64,000 bases of DNA from an uncultured Collinsella sp. (GCA_959018755.1 CAUEMA010000002.1:124001-188000), one strand, 5' to 3'. Positions 33,505-42,927 are shown, counted from the first letter of the stretch. Numbers and translations are program-made. The notes: generated by a model not told the origin, from the sequence alone.

Positions 33505-34101
33505 ATGGCAATCGACAGGACTCCTGTTCTTAAGCGCTGCCGTCAGCTCGGGATCGATCCCGCTGAGCTCGGTTACAGCAGCAAGAAGGAATCTATCCGT
33601 CAGCCCAAGCGCCGTCGCAAGGAATCTGAGTACGGCATGCAGCTGCGTGAGAAGCAGAAGGTCAAGTTCATCTATGGCGTTCTGGAGAAGCAGTTCCACG
33701 GCTACTTCAACAAGGCCCGTAAGATGAACGGCGTCACCGGTGAGAACCTCATGATCATCCTTGAGTCTCGCCTCGACAACGTCGTCTTCCGTCTTGGCTT
33801 CGCCCGCACCCGCAAAGAGGCTCGTCAGTCCGTCCGTCACGGTCACTTCACCGTGAACGGCAAGCGCGTGGACATCCCGTCCTACCGCGTTAAGGCCGGC
33901 GACGTCGTCGCTGTCGGCGAGAAGTTCCGTGACCTCCTCCCCATCAAGGAGGCCCTGATTTCCTCCGAGCGCTTTGAGGTCCCTGGCTGGCTCGAGGTCG
34001 ATATCGAGAAGCTGTCTGGTAACGTGCTCGCTCTGCCGACGCGTGAGCAGATCAGCGGTGATATCAACGAGCAGCTCATCGTCGAGCTCTACTCTAAGTA
34101 G
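33505..34101 (+). CDS. rpsD: Ribosomal protein S4
   Basis: The 198-residue protein has an S4 RNA-binding domain (LESRLDNVVFRLGFARTRKEARQSVRHGHFTVN). The N-terminal domain lacks the zinc cysteines seen in some bacteria. S4 nucleates 30S assembly and often represses its own operon. Confidence 0.97.
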   Translation: MAIDRTPVLKRCRQLGIDPAELGYSSKKESIRQPKRRRKESEYGMQLREKQKVKFIYGVLEKQFHGYFNKARKMNGVTGENLMIILESRLDNVVFRLGFARTRKEARQSVRHGHFTVNGKRVDIPSYRVKAGDVVAVGEKFRDLLPIKEALISSERFEVPGWLEVDIEKLSGNVLALPTREQISGDINEQLIVELYSK

Positions 34102-34133
34102 TCCATCCGGGCTGCTGAGGCTGGAGGTAATAC

Positions 34134-35075
34134 ATGTCAGAATTCATTAGGCCTCAGGTTCAGGTCGAAGAGATCAACGAGACCTCTGCTCGTGTCTCCG
34201 TCGAGCCGCTCGAGCGTGGCTACGGCGATACGCTGGGTAACTCGCTTCGTCGTGTTCTTCTGTCCTCGCTCGAGGGTGCCGCCGTCGAGGCCATTCAGAT
34301 CGATGGTGCGCAGCACGAGTTCATGACCATCCCTAACATGGTCGAGGATGTCACCGACATCGTCCTGAATGTCAAGGGTCTTGTCTTCAGGGCTCTCGGC
34401 ACGACCGACGAGGCGACCGCAACCATCTCGGTTGACGGCCCCTGCGAGGTCACCGGTGCGGACTTCTTTATTCCGTCCGAGTTTGAGCTGGTCAACCCCG
34501 AGCAGCACATTGCTACGCTCACCGAGGGTGGCCATCTCACCATGAGCATGCGCATCGGCTATGGCCGCGGCTATGTCTCTGGCGAGGCTAACAAGCGTGA
34601 CAACGATCCCATCGGTGTGATCCACGTCGACTCGCTGTACTCGCCGGTGTCCCGTTGCGCCAAGCTCGTTGAGGCTTGCCGTGTCGGCCAGCATACCGAC
34701 TACGACCGCCTTGTCCTCGAGATCGAGACCAACGGTTCCATCGCCCCGCGCGACGCCGTGGTCCAGGCTGCCAATATCATTAACCAGCATATGACCGCCT
34801 TTATGAACCTTGCCGAGACCCCCGAGGTCGAGGAGGAGGCTTCGATCTTCGCTCCCGAGGTCACCAACGACAACGCCGAGCTGGACAAGCAGATTGAGGA
34901 CCTGGACCTTTCCGTCCGTTCCTACAACTGCCTTAAGCGCGCCAGCATTCACTCGGTCCGTCAGCTCGTTGAGTTCTCGGAGAACGATCTGCTCAACATC
35001 CGTAACTTCGGTGTTAAGTCGATCGAGGAAGTGAAGGACAAGCTTGAGTCCATGGGCCTGAGCCTGAAGGCTTAA
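34134..35075 (+). CDS. rpoA: RNA polymerase alpha subunit
   Basis: The N-terminal dimerisation domain (LERGYGDTLGNSLRRVLLSS) and the C-terminal domain (LDLSVRSYNCLKRASIHSV, LLNIRNFGVKSIEEV) are joined by an acidic linker near residue 230. Length 313. GGAGG precedes the ATG. It is placed between rpsD and rplQ as usual. Confidence 0.97.
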   Translation: MSEFIRPQVQVEEINETSARVSVEPLERGYGDTLGNSLRRVLLSSLEGAAVEAIQIDGAQHEFMTIPNMVEDVTDIVLNVKGLVFRALGTTDEATATISVDGPCEVTGADFFIPSEFELVNPEQHIATLTEGGHLTMSMRIGYGRGYVSGEANKRDNDPIGVIHVDSLYSPVSRCAKLVEACRVGQHTDYDRLVLEIETNGSIAPRDAVVQAANIINQHMTAFMNLAETPEVEEEASIFAPEVTNDNAELDKQIEDLDLSVRSYNCLKRASIHSVRQLVEFSENDLLNIRNFGVKSIEEVKDKLESMGLSLKA

Positions 35076-35105
35076 TGCTTCGCATATTTGAGGAGAAACT
35101 AGACC

Positions 35106-35573
35106 ATGCGTCACAACGTTAAGAAGGGCCTGAAGCTCGGCACCGATGCGAGCCACACCAAGGCCATGAAGAAGAGCCTTGCTAAGGCCCTCTTCGAGAA
35201 CGACCGCATCAAGACCACCGAGACCCGCGCTAAGGCGCTGCGTTCGGTCGTCGATCCGATCATCACCTGGGCCAAGAAGGGCGACCTGCACTCTCGTCGT
35301 TTGGCTATCGCCAAGCTCGGCGATAAGCAGCTCGTTGCCGAGATCTTCGACAAGGCTGCTCAGGGCATGTGGCAGGACCGCAACGGCGGTTACACCCGCA
35401 TCATGAAGCTCGGTAACCGCAAGGGCGACAACGCTCCCATCGTTATCATGGAGCTCGTCACCGAGCCTTGCACGCCTAAGGCCAAGAAGGCTGCTCCGGC
35501 CCCCAAGAAGGCCGCTGCTCCCAAGAAGGTTGAGGCTGTCGAGGAGACCGCTGCTGAGGAGACCGCTGAGTAG
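35106..35573 (+). CDS. rplQ: Ribosomal protein L17 with Ala/Lys/Glu tail
   Basis: Residues 1-115 are standard L17 (KLGTDASHTKAMKKSLAKAL, GGYTRIMKLGNRKGDNAPIVIMEL). The last 38 residues form a low-complexity tail of Ala, Pro and Lys followed by Glu, beyond the usual end. It is the last gene of the alpha operon, closed by a very strong terminator. Confidence 0.96.
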   Translation: MRHNVKKGLKLGTDASHTKAMKKSLAKALFENDRIKTTETRAKALRSVVDPIITWAKKGDLHSRRLAIAKLGDKQLVAEIFDKAAQGMWQDRNGGYTRIMKLGNRKGDNAPIVIMELVTEPCTPKAKKAAPAPKKAAAPKKVEAVEETAAEETAE

Positions 35574-35599
35574 ACATTCTGTCTGCATAGGTTATATTC

Positions 35600-35630
35600 G
35601 AGGGGTACGTTCGCGTACCCCTCTTTTTTT
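35600..35630 (+). terminator. Terminator of the ribosomal/rpoA operon
   Basis: GAGGGGTACG-TTCG-CGTACCCCTC forms a perfect ten-pair stem with a stable TTCG tetraloop, followed by seven T. Confidence 0.93.
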
Positions 35631-35665
35631 GTCGCAATACCGTTGCTAGTTTGTTGGGAGCGCCC

Positions 35666-36490
35666 ATGACTGCGCCGTCTGATTTCAATTCGACCCCCGA
35701 GCTCGATGCCACCCTTGTATTTCGCGTGGCCTACGATGGCTCCTCCTATAGCGGATTTGCCGAGCAGCCGGGCCAGACGACGGTTGCGGGCGAGCTGCGT
35801 CGTGCCATCGAGACGTTGCTGCGCCGCCCAATCGATCTGACGTGCGCGGGGCGTACCGATGCCGGCGTGCATGCGGTGGCCCAATACATCAGCGTGCCTG
35901 TAACGGACGCTGAGCTCGCGTGTACGCGCCGTAGGTGGGTAAGGGCTATGGATGCCCTCCTTCCCAAAGATATCGCCATAAACGAGGTCTACAAGGCTCG
36001 TAAGGGCTTTTCTGCGCGCTTTGACGCGCGTTCTCGCACTTACACCTATCGCATTGCCGACCGTGACGCGCGGCCCGTGCTGTCACGCGGTGCTGTGTGG
36101 TGGCATCGCTATCCCCTCGACGTCGATGCGATGGCGGCCGCCTGCCCCGCGCTTTTGGGCGAGCAGGACTTTAAGAGCTTTTGCAAGGTCGCCTCTGCCG
36201 TGGGCAAACCTACGCACCGCTGCGTAATGCGTGCCGAGTTTAGCCATGAGGTCGCCTTTGGCGAGAACATCCTCACGTTTACCATCGAGGGCAATGCGTT
36301 TTTGCATTCGATGGTTCGAACCATTGTGGGCACTCTTGTCGAGATCGGCATGCATCGCCGCGATCCTGAGTGGATGCGTGAGGTGATTGATGCCTGCGAT
36401 CGAACCGCTGCTGGTCCTACGGCACCCGCATGCGGTCTTACTTTTATGGGTGTGGACTACGACCCCACCGAACTTGTGGTACTCGATTAG
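35666..36490 (+). CDS. truA: tRNA pseudouridine synthase A
   Basis: TruA makes pseudouridine at positions 38-40 of tRNA anticodon arms. The catalytic Asp is in CAGRTDAGVHAVAQ. SRTYTYRI and FLHSMVRTIVGTLVEIG complete the family pattern. Length 274. ATG at 35666 follows TTGGGAG; earlier in-frame TTG codons are less likely. It lies just after the operon terminator and so needs its own promoter. Confidence 0.95.
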   Translation: MTAPSDFNSTPELDATLVFRVAYDGSSYSGFAEQPGQTTVAGELRRAIETLLRRPIDLTCAGRTDAGVHAVAQYISVPVTDAELACTRRRWVRAMDALLPKDIAINEVYKARKGFSARFDARSRTYTYRIADRDARPVLSRGAVWWHRYPLDVDAMAAACPALLGEQDFKSFCKVASAVGKPTHRCVMRAEFSHEVAFGENILTFTIEGNAFLHSMVRTIVGTLVEIGMHRRDPEWMREVIDACDRTAAGPTAPACGLTFMGVDYDPTELVVLD

Positions 36491-36609
36491 GGAAGAGACT
36501 GCCTGACGGCGATCTTTGTGTGCGGCGCCTGTGGGCGGGGCGTGTGCAACATCTGTTCTTGACGTGCATCGCGACGGGTGACCGCCCGCATTAATTGACG
36601 GGGTGTACA

Positions 36610-37686
36610 GTGAACGACAGTTTGTTACTAGCTGTCGAGAGGACGGAAAACTTGGTTCGACGTGGTTCGCATCCGCGACTTTCGGTGATCCTGATTGTTG
36701 AGGGTTCGCCCAGTTATGCGATGCGCGCTCTCGAGAGTGTCCAGAACCAAGACCTCTACGATTTGCAAATTGTCGTCGTTTGCCGCGGCGTGGTAGCCGG
36801 TGTGCGCCATTCGCTCGAAGTTGCCGCCGGCAGAGACATTCATATTGATTTGATTGATGCTGAGGATCCAGCGCCTGGTGCCTGCCTGCGTGCCGGCTTT
36901 GCGGCTTCGCGCGGCTCCCAGATCATTGCGATGAATGCCAATGAGTGGTTTGCGCCGCAGTCCCTTTCGCAGATGGTCGACAGCTCCTGCGACGCTTCGG
37001 CTGACATCGTGTTCCCCTCTGTTTCGCTCGATCGCTACGATGCCCACCGCGAGCGTCATTCCCGAGTTTTGGACGCGATATCCGTTTCTGGCGATGGGGA
37101 CCAGGCAGCTTGCCTGACCCAATTGGTTTCCTGTGGCTTAATCCGACAGTCCTCCGGCGTGCTGTATGATCGCACCCTCTTTGAGGCATGCCTTGCGCAT
37201 GGCGATGCATTTCGCACGGTGTCTTTTTTGACGTTCGCGCTTTCGCAGGCAAAGAGCGTTTCGGGATGTGGTCGTGCCCGTTTTCATGCAGTGGCGCCAT
37301 CGATTACGGAGACGTTTGACCCCACGATGTTTGCCAGGCTTTCTGATGATATCGGGGCGCTCGACAGGCTTGCTGACTCGCTTGCCGTCGGGGGCGGTAG
37401 CGATCAGTTGAAACTGGTCTGCCAGCGGTATTACTATACCGGCCTGGTTGCCTGCATCGAAAATTTATGTCTGAGCCCCCATGGGGTGTCTTCAATAGAG
37501 CGTTCGGCCCGTTTGCATGATATGCTCGATGCGCAGCGTACCCGTCAGATGGTTGTGGCCCTTAAGGGCAATCATCGTGGCCTAGGTCTACTCTATGGTT
37601 CGATAGCCAGCGCCAAGCCCATGCGGTGTGCGTTGTATACGCATCTGGCGGCCTTTTTCAATCGTTCGGGCGCCAGGACTGTCTAG
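36610..37686 (+). CDS. Degenerate GT2-like glycosyltransferase protein
   Basis: The N-terminal 110 residues follow the family 2 glycosyltransferase pattern: PRLSVILIVEGSPSYAMRALESVQNQDLYDLQIVVVCRG, then CLRAGFAASRGSQIIAMNANEWF. The catalytic D-x-D is replaced by NANEW, so activity is doubtful. The rest (358 residues in total) is unlike usual GT2 proteins and has no clear membrane helix. GTG at 36610 follows GGGGTG. No polysaccharide genes are nearby; the neighbours are truA and argR. Confidence 0.55.
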   Translation: MNDSLLLAVERTENLVRRGSHPRLSVILIVEGSPSYAMRALESVQNQDLYDLQIVVVCRGVVAGVRHSLEVAAGRDIHIDLIDAEDPAPGACLRAGFAASRGSQIIAMNANEWFAPQSLSQMVDSSCDASADIVFPSVSLDRYDAHRERHSRVLDAISVSGDGDQAACLTQLVSCGLIRQSSGVLYDRTLFEACLAHGDAFRTVSFLTFALSQAKSVSGCGRARFHAVAPSITETFDPTMFARLSDDIGALDRLADSLAVGGGSDQLKLVCQRYYYTGLVACIENLCLSPHGVSSIERSARLHDMLDAQRTRQMVVALKGNHRGLGLLYGSIASAKPMRCALYTHLAAFFNRSGARTV

Positions 37687-37736
37687 TAGCGTGATTTTCG
37701 AAATAAATTGCATGGAATTGTTTCGAAATGCGTTCT

Positions 37737-37787
37737 TATTCACTAAAACCCTCAAATAGCGCTAAACTATTCAATCACTAAGTGATT
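37737..37787 (+). promoter_or_regulatory. Candidate argR operator region
   Basis: Two TATTCA half-boxes like those of ARG boxes lie at 37737-37742 and 37768-37773. A perfect 15-bp palindrome AATCACT-A-AGTGATT follows at 37773-37787, 32 bp before the argR start. Autoregulation of argR is common. Confidence 0.4.
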
Positions 37788-37818
37788 GTCTCCGCCATCT
37801 TTTGGAGTGAGGTTTTGT

Positions 37819-38256
37819 ATGGCCAAAAAACGCAATGGGCGCCAGGATGCCATCAGAGGTATTGTTCGCAATAAGGACGTACGCACGCAGCGCGTTTTGG
37901 TAGACGAGCTTCGCGCCATGGGTTTCGATTGCACGCAGGCGACCGTTTCGCGCGACATCGCAGACATGGGACTGCGCAAGCTCCCCGAGGGCATCTATGT
38001 CCTTGCCGAGGACCTGCATCTGCAGCGCATGGTTTCCGAGTTGGTTACCGGCGTACTGCGCACCGATAATCTGGTTATGATCAAGGCGCAGCCCGGTACG
38101 GCTTCTGGTATTGCCGCAGCTGTCGATGCTGCGGAGCTGCCCGACGTGCTTGGCTCGCTTGCCGGCAACGACACAATCTTGGTCATTGCGCAGACGGCCG
38201 AGGACGGAGAGCGTCTTGAGGCACTCATCAACAAGCTGAGTAACTCTCACAAGTAG
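37819..38256 (+). CDS. argR: Arginine repressor ArgR
   Basis: The winged-helix N-terminus (RNKDVRTQRVLVDELRAMGFDCTQATVSRDIADMGLRKLP) is followed by the hexamerising arginine-binding domain, which carries DNLVMIKAQPGTASGIAAAVD and LAGNDTILVIAQ. Length 145. ATG at 37819 follows GGAGTGAGG; a longer frame with an earlier start lacks support. It represses arginine biosynthesis and may activate catabolism; no arg genes are adjacent. Confidence 0.95.
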   Translation: MAKKRNGRQDAIRGIVRNKDVRTQRVLVDELRAMGFDCTQATVSRDIADMGLRKLPEGIYVLAEDLHLQRMVSELVTGVLRTDNLVMIKAQPGTASGIAAAVDAAELPDVLGSLAGNDTILVIAQTAEDGERLEALINKLSNSHK

Positions 38257-38306
38257 GGGAGTAGCGGCACTGCTGCTGTGCCGATTGTTGCTATAGGTAA
38301 TTGCCG

Positions 38307-38336
38307 AGGGCGTTGACGAAGGTCAGCGCCCTTTTT
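38307..38336 (+). terminator. Terminator of argR
   Basis: AGGGCGTTGAC-gaag-GTCAGCGCCCT with one G-U pair is followed by TTTTT. Confidence 0.85.
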
Positions 38337-38403
38337 GCATGCCAGTGCCTGTTGCCCTATCGGTCCTGTAGCCGGAGCCGTCGCGGCATCTTGTGGCATC
38401 TGC

Positions 38404-38445
38404 CAAAATAAAGAAATGCCCGAGCAGCGTACGTGCTGCTCGGGC
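38404..38445 (-). terminator. Terminator of the penicillin-binding protein gene
   Basis: On the minus strand GCCCGAGCAGC-acgtac-GCTGCTCGGGC (38445-38418) forms a perfect stem followed by ATTTCTTTATTTT. Confidence 0.88.
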
Positions 38446-38472
38446 GCCTTGTTGTCAGATGACGCTTTGCGC

Positions 38473-40698
38473 CTACTGGCCCGTAGAGGGGTCGGGCGTG
38501 GGCGTGGGCGTGGGCGTGGGATCGGGGGTAGGCGTCGGCGTGGGATCGGGGGTAGGCGTCGGCGTGGGATCGGGGGTAGGCGTCGGCGTGCCGCCGTCGC
38601 CGCCTGTGCCACCGTCGCCACCTGTCGTACCGTTACCGCTGCCGCCGGTGGTGTCGCCGCCCGGGGTTTCAGTGGTCGTGGTTGTCGTCGTAGTGGTTGT
38701 GGTGGTCTCTTCCTCCTCGCCTTCGTCCTCTTTGTCTTCCTTTTTGTTGGTCGTGCCAAAGAACTTCCAAGAGTCATTGCTCTTGTATTGAGGTGCCGTG
38801 CCGGTCGGGAATTCCTCGCGCTCTTTGCCGGCCAAGACCGTATCCATGAATTTCTTGAAGACGGGCAGGTTGGTGGAATAAGGGTGTAAGTCTGCACCGT
38901 TCTTTTTGATGGGGATCTCGCCCTGGGAGTAGCCGGTCCAAAGCGCAACGGAGAGTTGTGGAGTGTAGCCGCAGAACCACAGGTTGGTAACATCGCTGGT
39001 GGTGCCCGTCTTGCCGGCGCATGGCTGGTTGACGCTCAGGGCACCCGAAACGCCGGTGCCACTGCCACGTATGACGCCGCTCAGGGTATCGGTCACGGCT
39101 GCAGCCTCACCGGCGGTGAGCGCCTGTTGCGGATTGTCGGTGTGCTGATACAGCACTGATCCGCCGCGGGAGATGATCTCGGTGATGGCGATGGGTTGAC
39201 GATAGTATCCGCCGTTGGCAAAGGCGGCATAGGCGGCGGCCATCTCGAGCGGCGAGATGGAGCCGGTGCCGAGCGTCATGACGGGCACGTCTTCGAGGTT
39301 GTCCTTCTTGGGATCGATGCCGAGTTTTTTGGCAAGCGAGATAATCTTGTCGTTGCCGATGGCGTCTGCGACCTGGACATAGCCGGTGTTGGACGAAAGC
39401 GCCGTCGCCTGCTTGAGCGTAATGGTGCCAAAGCTTTGGTTTGCGTAGTTCTGGACTTTGGCAGAAGAATTTTTAAGGGGAAGCGGCGAGTTGCAGTTGA
39501 GGGTGATATTGGGGTCCATGCCGCACTGGATGGCAGCGGCGAGCGTGAACGCCTTAAACGAGGAGCCCGTGGGGCGTTTGGCCGTTGCGTGGTTCACGTG
39601 GTTCTGGTCCGAGTCGTAGTCATAGCCGCCCACCATGCACTTGATGTAGCCGGTCTTGGGGTCAATGACCACCATGCCCATGTCCAGGCCGTCGAGTCCG
39701 GTTGTGTCAAGCTGCGAGCGCACGGCCTCCTCGGCCACCTGCTGCATCGTGGGGTCGATGGTGGTCTTAACCGTAAGGCCGCCCTTAAAGAGCACGTCGG
39801 TGGAGAACTCCTGCTCCAGAAGTTGCTTGACATAGGAGACAAAGTAGGGCTGCGAATAGATGTTAACGCCGCTGCCCGAGATCTCTGTCAGGTTGAGGGT
39901 GATGGGCTCAGCCTGTGCGGCATCGTGCTCTTCTTGTGTGATGTGGCCCAGACGCAGCATGTTGTCCAGAACCTTGTTGCGGCGGGACAGCGCCAAGTCG
40001 GGGTTAACCGTGGGGTCGTACTGAGAAGGCGAATTGGGAAGGCCGATCAGCAGCGCAGCTTCGCTCAGGGTGAGGTCGGCGGCGGTCTTGGACAGATAGG
40101 TCTCGGCTGCCGCCTCGATGCCGTAAGCTCCATGACCGTAGTAGATGGTGTTGAGGTACATCATGAGGATATCGTCTTTGGAGTACATATCCTCCATCTT
40201 GATGGCGATATAGGCCTCGCGCACCTTACGCTCGATGGTCGAGTCGAATTGTTCCTCCTGCAGGATGGTGTTGCGGACCAGCTGCTGGGTGATGGTCGAC
40301 GCGCCCTCGTGACCGCCGGTGAGGGTTGCCACCGATGCACGCGCAATGCCCCAGAGGTCGATGCCGCCATGCTCATAGAAGCGCTCGTCCTCGACATCGA
40401 TGGTGCCCTGCAGCACGTAGGGGGACACTTGGTCCTTGGTGATGGACTTGCGGTTTTGAGTGTAGAAACTCGCAATGGTATTGCCGTTGCAGTCGACGAT
40501 GTCGGTGGGCTCGCTGACCAGATAGGCGTTGGCGTCGGTGTAGTCGGGCAGGTCGGACAGCCAGCGGTTGACGTTGCCGATCATGCCGATGCCAAACGCT
40601 ACGCCCGCGATAAGCAGAAAGCCCAAAAACGAGAGCAAGATCATGGGAAGGGCATGCGTCTTGGAGCGACCGCGTCCCTGTCGTTGGCGAGGACCCAT
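38473..40698 (-). CDS. Class A penicillin-binding protein (transglycosylase/transpeptidase)
   Basis: The enzyme polymerises and cross-links peptidoglycan outside the membrane. A basic N-terminus (GPRQRQGRGRSKTH) and one transmembrane helix precede the GT51 domain, with catalytic EDERFYEHGG near residue 105 and STITQQLVRN. The transpeptidase domain follows with SSFK, SSNTGY and KTGTT. The C-terminus has an acidic EEEE plus poly-Thr stretch and then Thr-Pro-Asp repeats encoded by a 24-bp tandem repeat. ATG at 40698 follows GGAGG; 741 residues. The tail may span or bind the cell wall. Confidence 0.95.
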   Translation of the reverse strand: MGPRQRQGRGRSKTHALPMILLSFLGFLLIAGVAFGIGMIGNVNRWLSDLPDYTDANAYLVSEPTDIVDCNGNTIASFYTQNRKSITKDQVSPYVLQGTIDVEDERFYEHGGIDLWGIARASVATLTGGHEGASTITQQLVRNTILQEEQFDSTIERKVREAYIAIKMEDMYSKDDILMMYLNTIYYGHGAYGIEAAAETYLSKTAADLTLSEAALLIGLPNSPSQYDPTVNPDLALSRRNKVLDNMLRLGHITQEEHDAAQAEPITLNLTEISGSGVNIYSQPYFVSYVKQLLEQEFSTDVLFKGGLTVKTTIDPTMQQVAEEAVRSQLDTTGLDGLDMGMVVIDPKTGYIKCMVGGYDYDSDQNHVNHATAKRPTGSSFKAFTLAAAIQCGMDPNITLNCNSPLPLKNSSAKVQNYANQSFGTITLKQATALSSNTGYVQVADAIGNDKIISLAKKLGIDPKKDNLEDVPVMTLGTGSISPLEMAAAYAAFANGGYYRQPIAITEIISRGGSVLYQHTDNPQQALTAGEAAAVTDTLSGVIRGSGTGVSGALSVNQPCAGKTGTTSDVTNLWFCGYTPQLSVALWTGYSQGEIPIKKNGADLHPYSTNLPVFKKFMDTVLAGKEREEFPTGTAPQYKSNDSWKFFGTTNKKEDKEDEGEEEETTTTTTTTTTTTETPGGDTTGGSGNGTTGGDGGTGGDGGTPTPTPDPTPTPTPDPTPTPTPDPTPTPTPTPDPSTGQ
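38521..38590. repeat. 24-bp tandem repeat in the PBP tail
   Basis: Three copies of a unit starting ATCGGGGGTAGGCGTCGGCG are adjacent at 38521, 38545 and 38569. Hexamers GTGGGC precede them at 38496-38519. On the coding strand they encode the Pro-Thr-Asp repeats. Confidence 0.9.
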
Positions 40699-40859
40699 AG
40701 ATTGACCTCCAGGTATGTCGTGCCAGGCGCTAGGTGTGTTGCCGGGCAGGATGGACATAAGTTATTACACATTAAACCAATCGGGGCACGTGAGGCCTCG
40801 TGTATGCTGGTTGGAAGCAATTTTCAGAGTGAAAGCACACCTTGGCAAGGAGTTTATCG

Positions 40860-42830
40860 ATGGCGATTCGGCCGATGGAACCGAGCGGACAATGCGAAAG
40901 CGAGTTGGCGGCGGCTGGAGTGGCGCTGCCCGAGCTGCTGGCGCCCGCTGGCGGGCTCGACCAGATGCTCGCGGCAATTGCGGCGGGTGCCGATGCCGTC
41001 TATGCGGGGCTGGACGGGTTCAACGCTCGAGTGAGCGCGCATGGCTTTAGCGATGATGAGTTCGCGCGCGGTTGTGCCGTGGCCCATGCGCATGGCGTGC
41101 GTGTGTACGTGACGCTCAACGTGTTCGTGTTCGATGATGAGCTTGCCGACGCCGTGGCGTTGGGGGCGCATGCGCATGCGTTGGGCGCCGATGCGTTGAT
41201 TGTGGCCGATGCCGGGCTGGCTTGCGCGCTTCGTGCGGCGATTCCGGGGGTCGAGATTCACCTGTCCACCCAAGCGGGCGCTCATAGCGAGGGTGCCGTG
41301 CAGTTGGCTGCCAAGGAGTTGGGAGTTGAGCGCGTGACGACGGCGCGCGAGCTGAACGTGGCGGAGATTGGGGCGCTTTGCGCTACTGGCGTGCCCATAG
41401 AGGTGTTCTGTCACGGTGCTATTTGCATTGGTTATTCAGGCGCGTGTGAGTTTTCGGCCCTGCGGCGCGGACGGTCGGCGATGCGCGGCGACTGCACGCA
41501 GCCGTGCCGTCTGTCCTATGACTTGGCGGACGAGGCGGGGCAGAGTGTTGTTGCTGTCGAAGGGGACCGCCTGCTTTGTCCGCGTGACTATCTGGGTATC
41601 GCGCACCTGCCGGAGCTTGTTGCCGCCGGGGTGGCGTCGCTCAAGATCGAGGGGCGCATGAAAAACCCCGACTACGTGTTCAACGTGGTGCGGGTGTGGC
41701 GTCGTGCACTCGATATGCTGCGCGATGGCGCGTGGGATGCCGCTGCCGTGTCGGTGCTCGAGCGCGAGTTGGGCAGGTCGTTCAACCGCGGGTTTACCGA
41801 TGCATATCTGCGGGGGCGATCGGGTGCTGAGCTCATGAGCTTTGAGCGTGCGATTAACCAGGGCGTGCGCGTGGGCCACTTGGTGACGGTGGGTCACGAA
41901 GAGGTGACCGTCGAGCTCGATGCCGCCGTGGCGGCGGGCGACACGCTCGAGATCCGGTTCTATCCGGGTGCCGATGCACGCCCCGATGTGCCCAAGCGCT
42001 GGCCCCAGGTGCCCTGCCCGGTGGACGCGGCGGCGGGGGAGCGCGTTGTCGTGCACTGCAAGCGTAAGGTGGATGCGGGATGCGAGGTGTACCTGATTCG
42101 CAGCGCCGGCGTGTTGGAGCAGACGGCGACGGCGCTGGAGCATATGCGAGTCGAGGCGGACGCGGTCGTACCCGTTGCACGAGCCGTTGAGGTACTGCCC
42201 TTTGAGGGCGCCGTGACTGTTGACGACGTGCCCGAGGCGGCGTTGACGGAGCCGACGGAAAAGGGGGCTTCCGCTCGCATGGTCTTTGCCTGGCAGCTGA
42301 TGGATACCGACCCGTGCGGCGAGCGCGATCTGTCCGATGCGACCGTGGTGCTCGACGAGGTCTGTCGCGCAGCCGATGCCTCGCGCACCCGCTCGCTTAT
42401 GCGGCGTGCCGGGCGCGTCGTCTGCCGTAATCTGGGACAGGTGGCGATGGCGCGTGAGCTGGGCGTGGCGTTTGACGTTGCGGCACCGGTGTTTTGCGCG
42501 AACCGGGCTACGCTTGCCTGGCTACGCGGGCTCGGCGCGGGCCGTGTGTATTTGCCTGCCGAGCTTGTCGCCGACGACGCGGAGCGTGTTGCCGAGCTTG
42601 CCGCTTGCCCCGGTGTCTTGGGGCCTGTCGACGCCGACCTTCCCGAGCTCATGGTGTGCGAGCACTGCTTGCTGACTGCCGAGGGCGCCTGCGCCACGGA
42701 TGCGACGGGGCAGGTCCGTTGCCGTGACTGCTCGCGCCGTCAGCAGACGCGCTTTTTGGTCGAACGTGACGGCACGCGTTTGCCGGTCGTTATCGACGCG
42801 TGCGGCAGGACGAGGATTTTCCTGTCGTAG
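40860..42830 (+). CDS. U32-family peptidase / RNA-modification-type protein
   Basis: The U32 core is clear: LPELLAPAGGLDQMLAAIAAGADAVYAGL at the start, then EVFCHGAICIGYSGACEFSALRRGRSAMRGDCTQPCR with its conserved cysteines near residue 200, and SLKIEGRMKNPDYV. The C-terminal half (to 656 residues) has a further domain and a final cysteine cluster CEHCLL...CRDCSRRQ. Relatives include collagenase-like peptidases and iron-sulfur-dependent tRNA/rRNA hydroxylation proteins; which applies is unclear. ATG at 40860 lies 7 bp after AAGGAG. It is divergent from the PBP gene. Confidence 0.85.
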   Translation: MAIRPMEPSGQCESELAAAGVALPELLAPAGGLDQMLAAIAAGADAVYAGLDGFNARVSAHGFSDDEFARGCAVAHAHGVRVYVTLNVFVFDDELADAVALGAHAHALGADALIVADAGLACALRAAIPGVEIHLSTQAGAHSEGAVQLAAKELGVERVTTARELNVAEIGALCATGVPIEVFCHGAICIGYSGACEFSALRRGRSAMRGDCTQPCRLSYDLADEAGQSVVAVEGDRLLCPRDYLGIAHLPELVAAGVASLKIEGRMKNPDYVFNVVRVWRRALDMLRDGAWDAAAVSVLERELGRSFNRGFTDAYLRGRSGAELMSFERAINQGVRVGHLVTVGHEEVTVELDAAVAAGDTLEIRFYPGADARPDVPKRWPQVPCPVDAAAGERVVVHCKRKVDAGCEVYLIRSAGVLEQTATALEHMRVEADAVVPVARAVEVLPFEGAVTVDDVPEAALTEPTEKGASARMVFAWQLMDTDPCGERDLSDATVVLDEVCRAADASRTRSLMRRAGRVVCRNLGQVAMARELGVAFDVAAPVFCANRATLAWLRGLGAGRVYLPAELVADDAERVAELAACPGVLGPVDADLPELMVCEHCLLTAEGACATDATGQVRCRDCSRRQQTRFLVERDGTRLPVVIDACGRTRIFLS

Positions 42831-42927
42831 GTGTTCGGCCGCGCCGTTTTGGTTATTATTAGTGGGTTTATGAACTTCGAGCACCGCCGTATCCGGTGAG
42901 GGTGCTATAGCAAAAGGAGGATACCCA

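Noticed and set aside
34137..35588. Minus-strand frame of 483 codons
   Set aside because: It is antisense to rpoA and rplQ.
38521..38590. CRISPR-like repeat
   Set aside because: The 24-bp units are adjacent without spacers and lie inside a coding tail.
42831..42927. T-box leader for tyrS
   Set aside because: The gap is only 97 bp and contains no specifier stem or antiterminator-like sequence.
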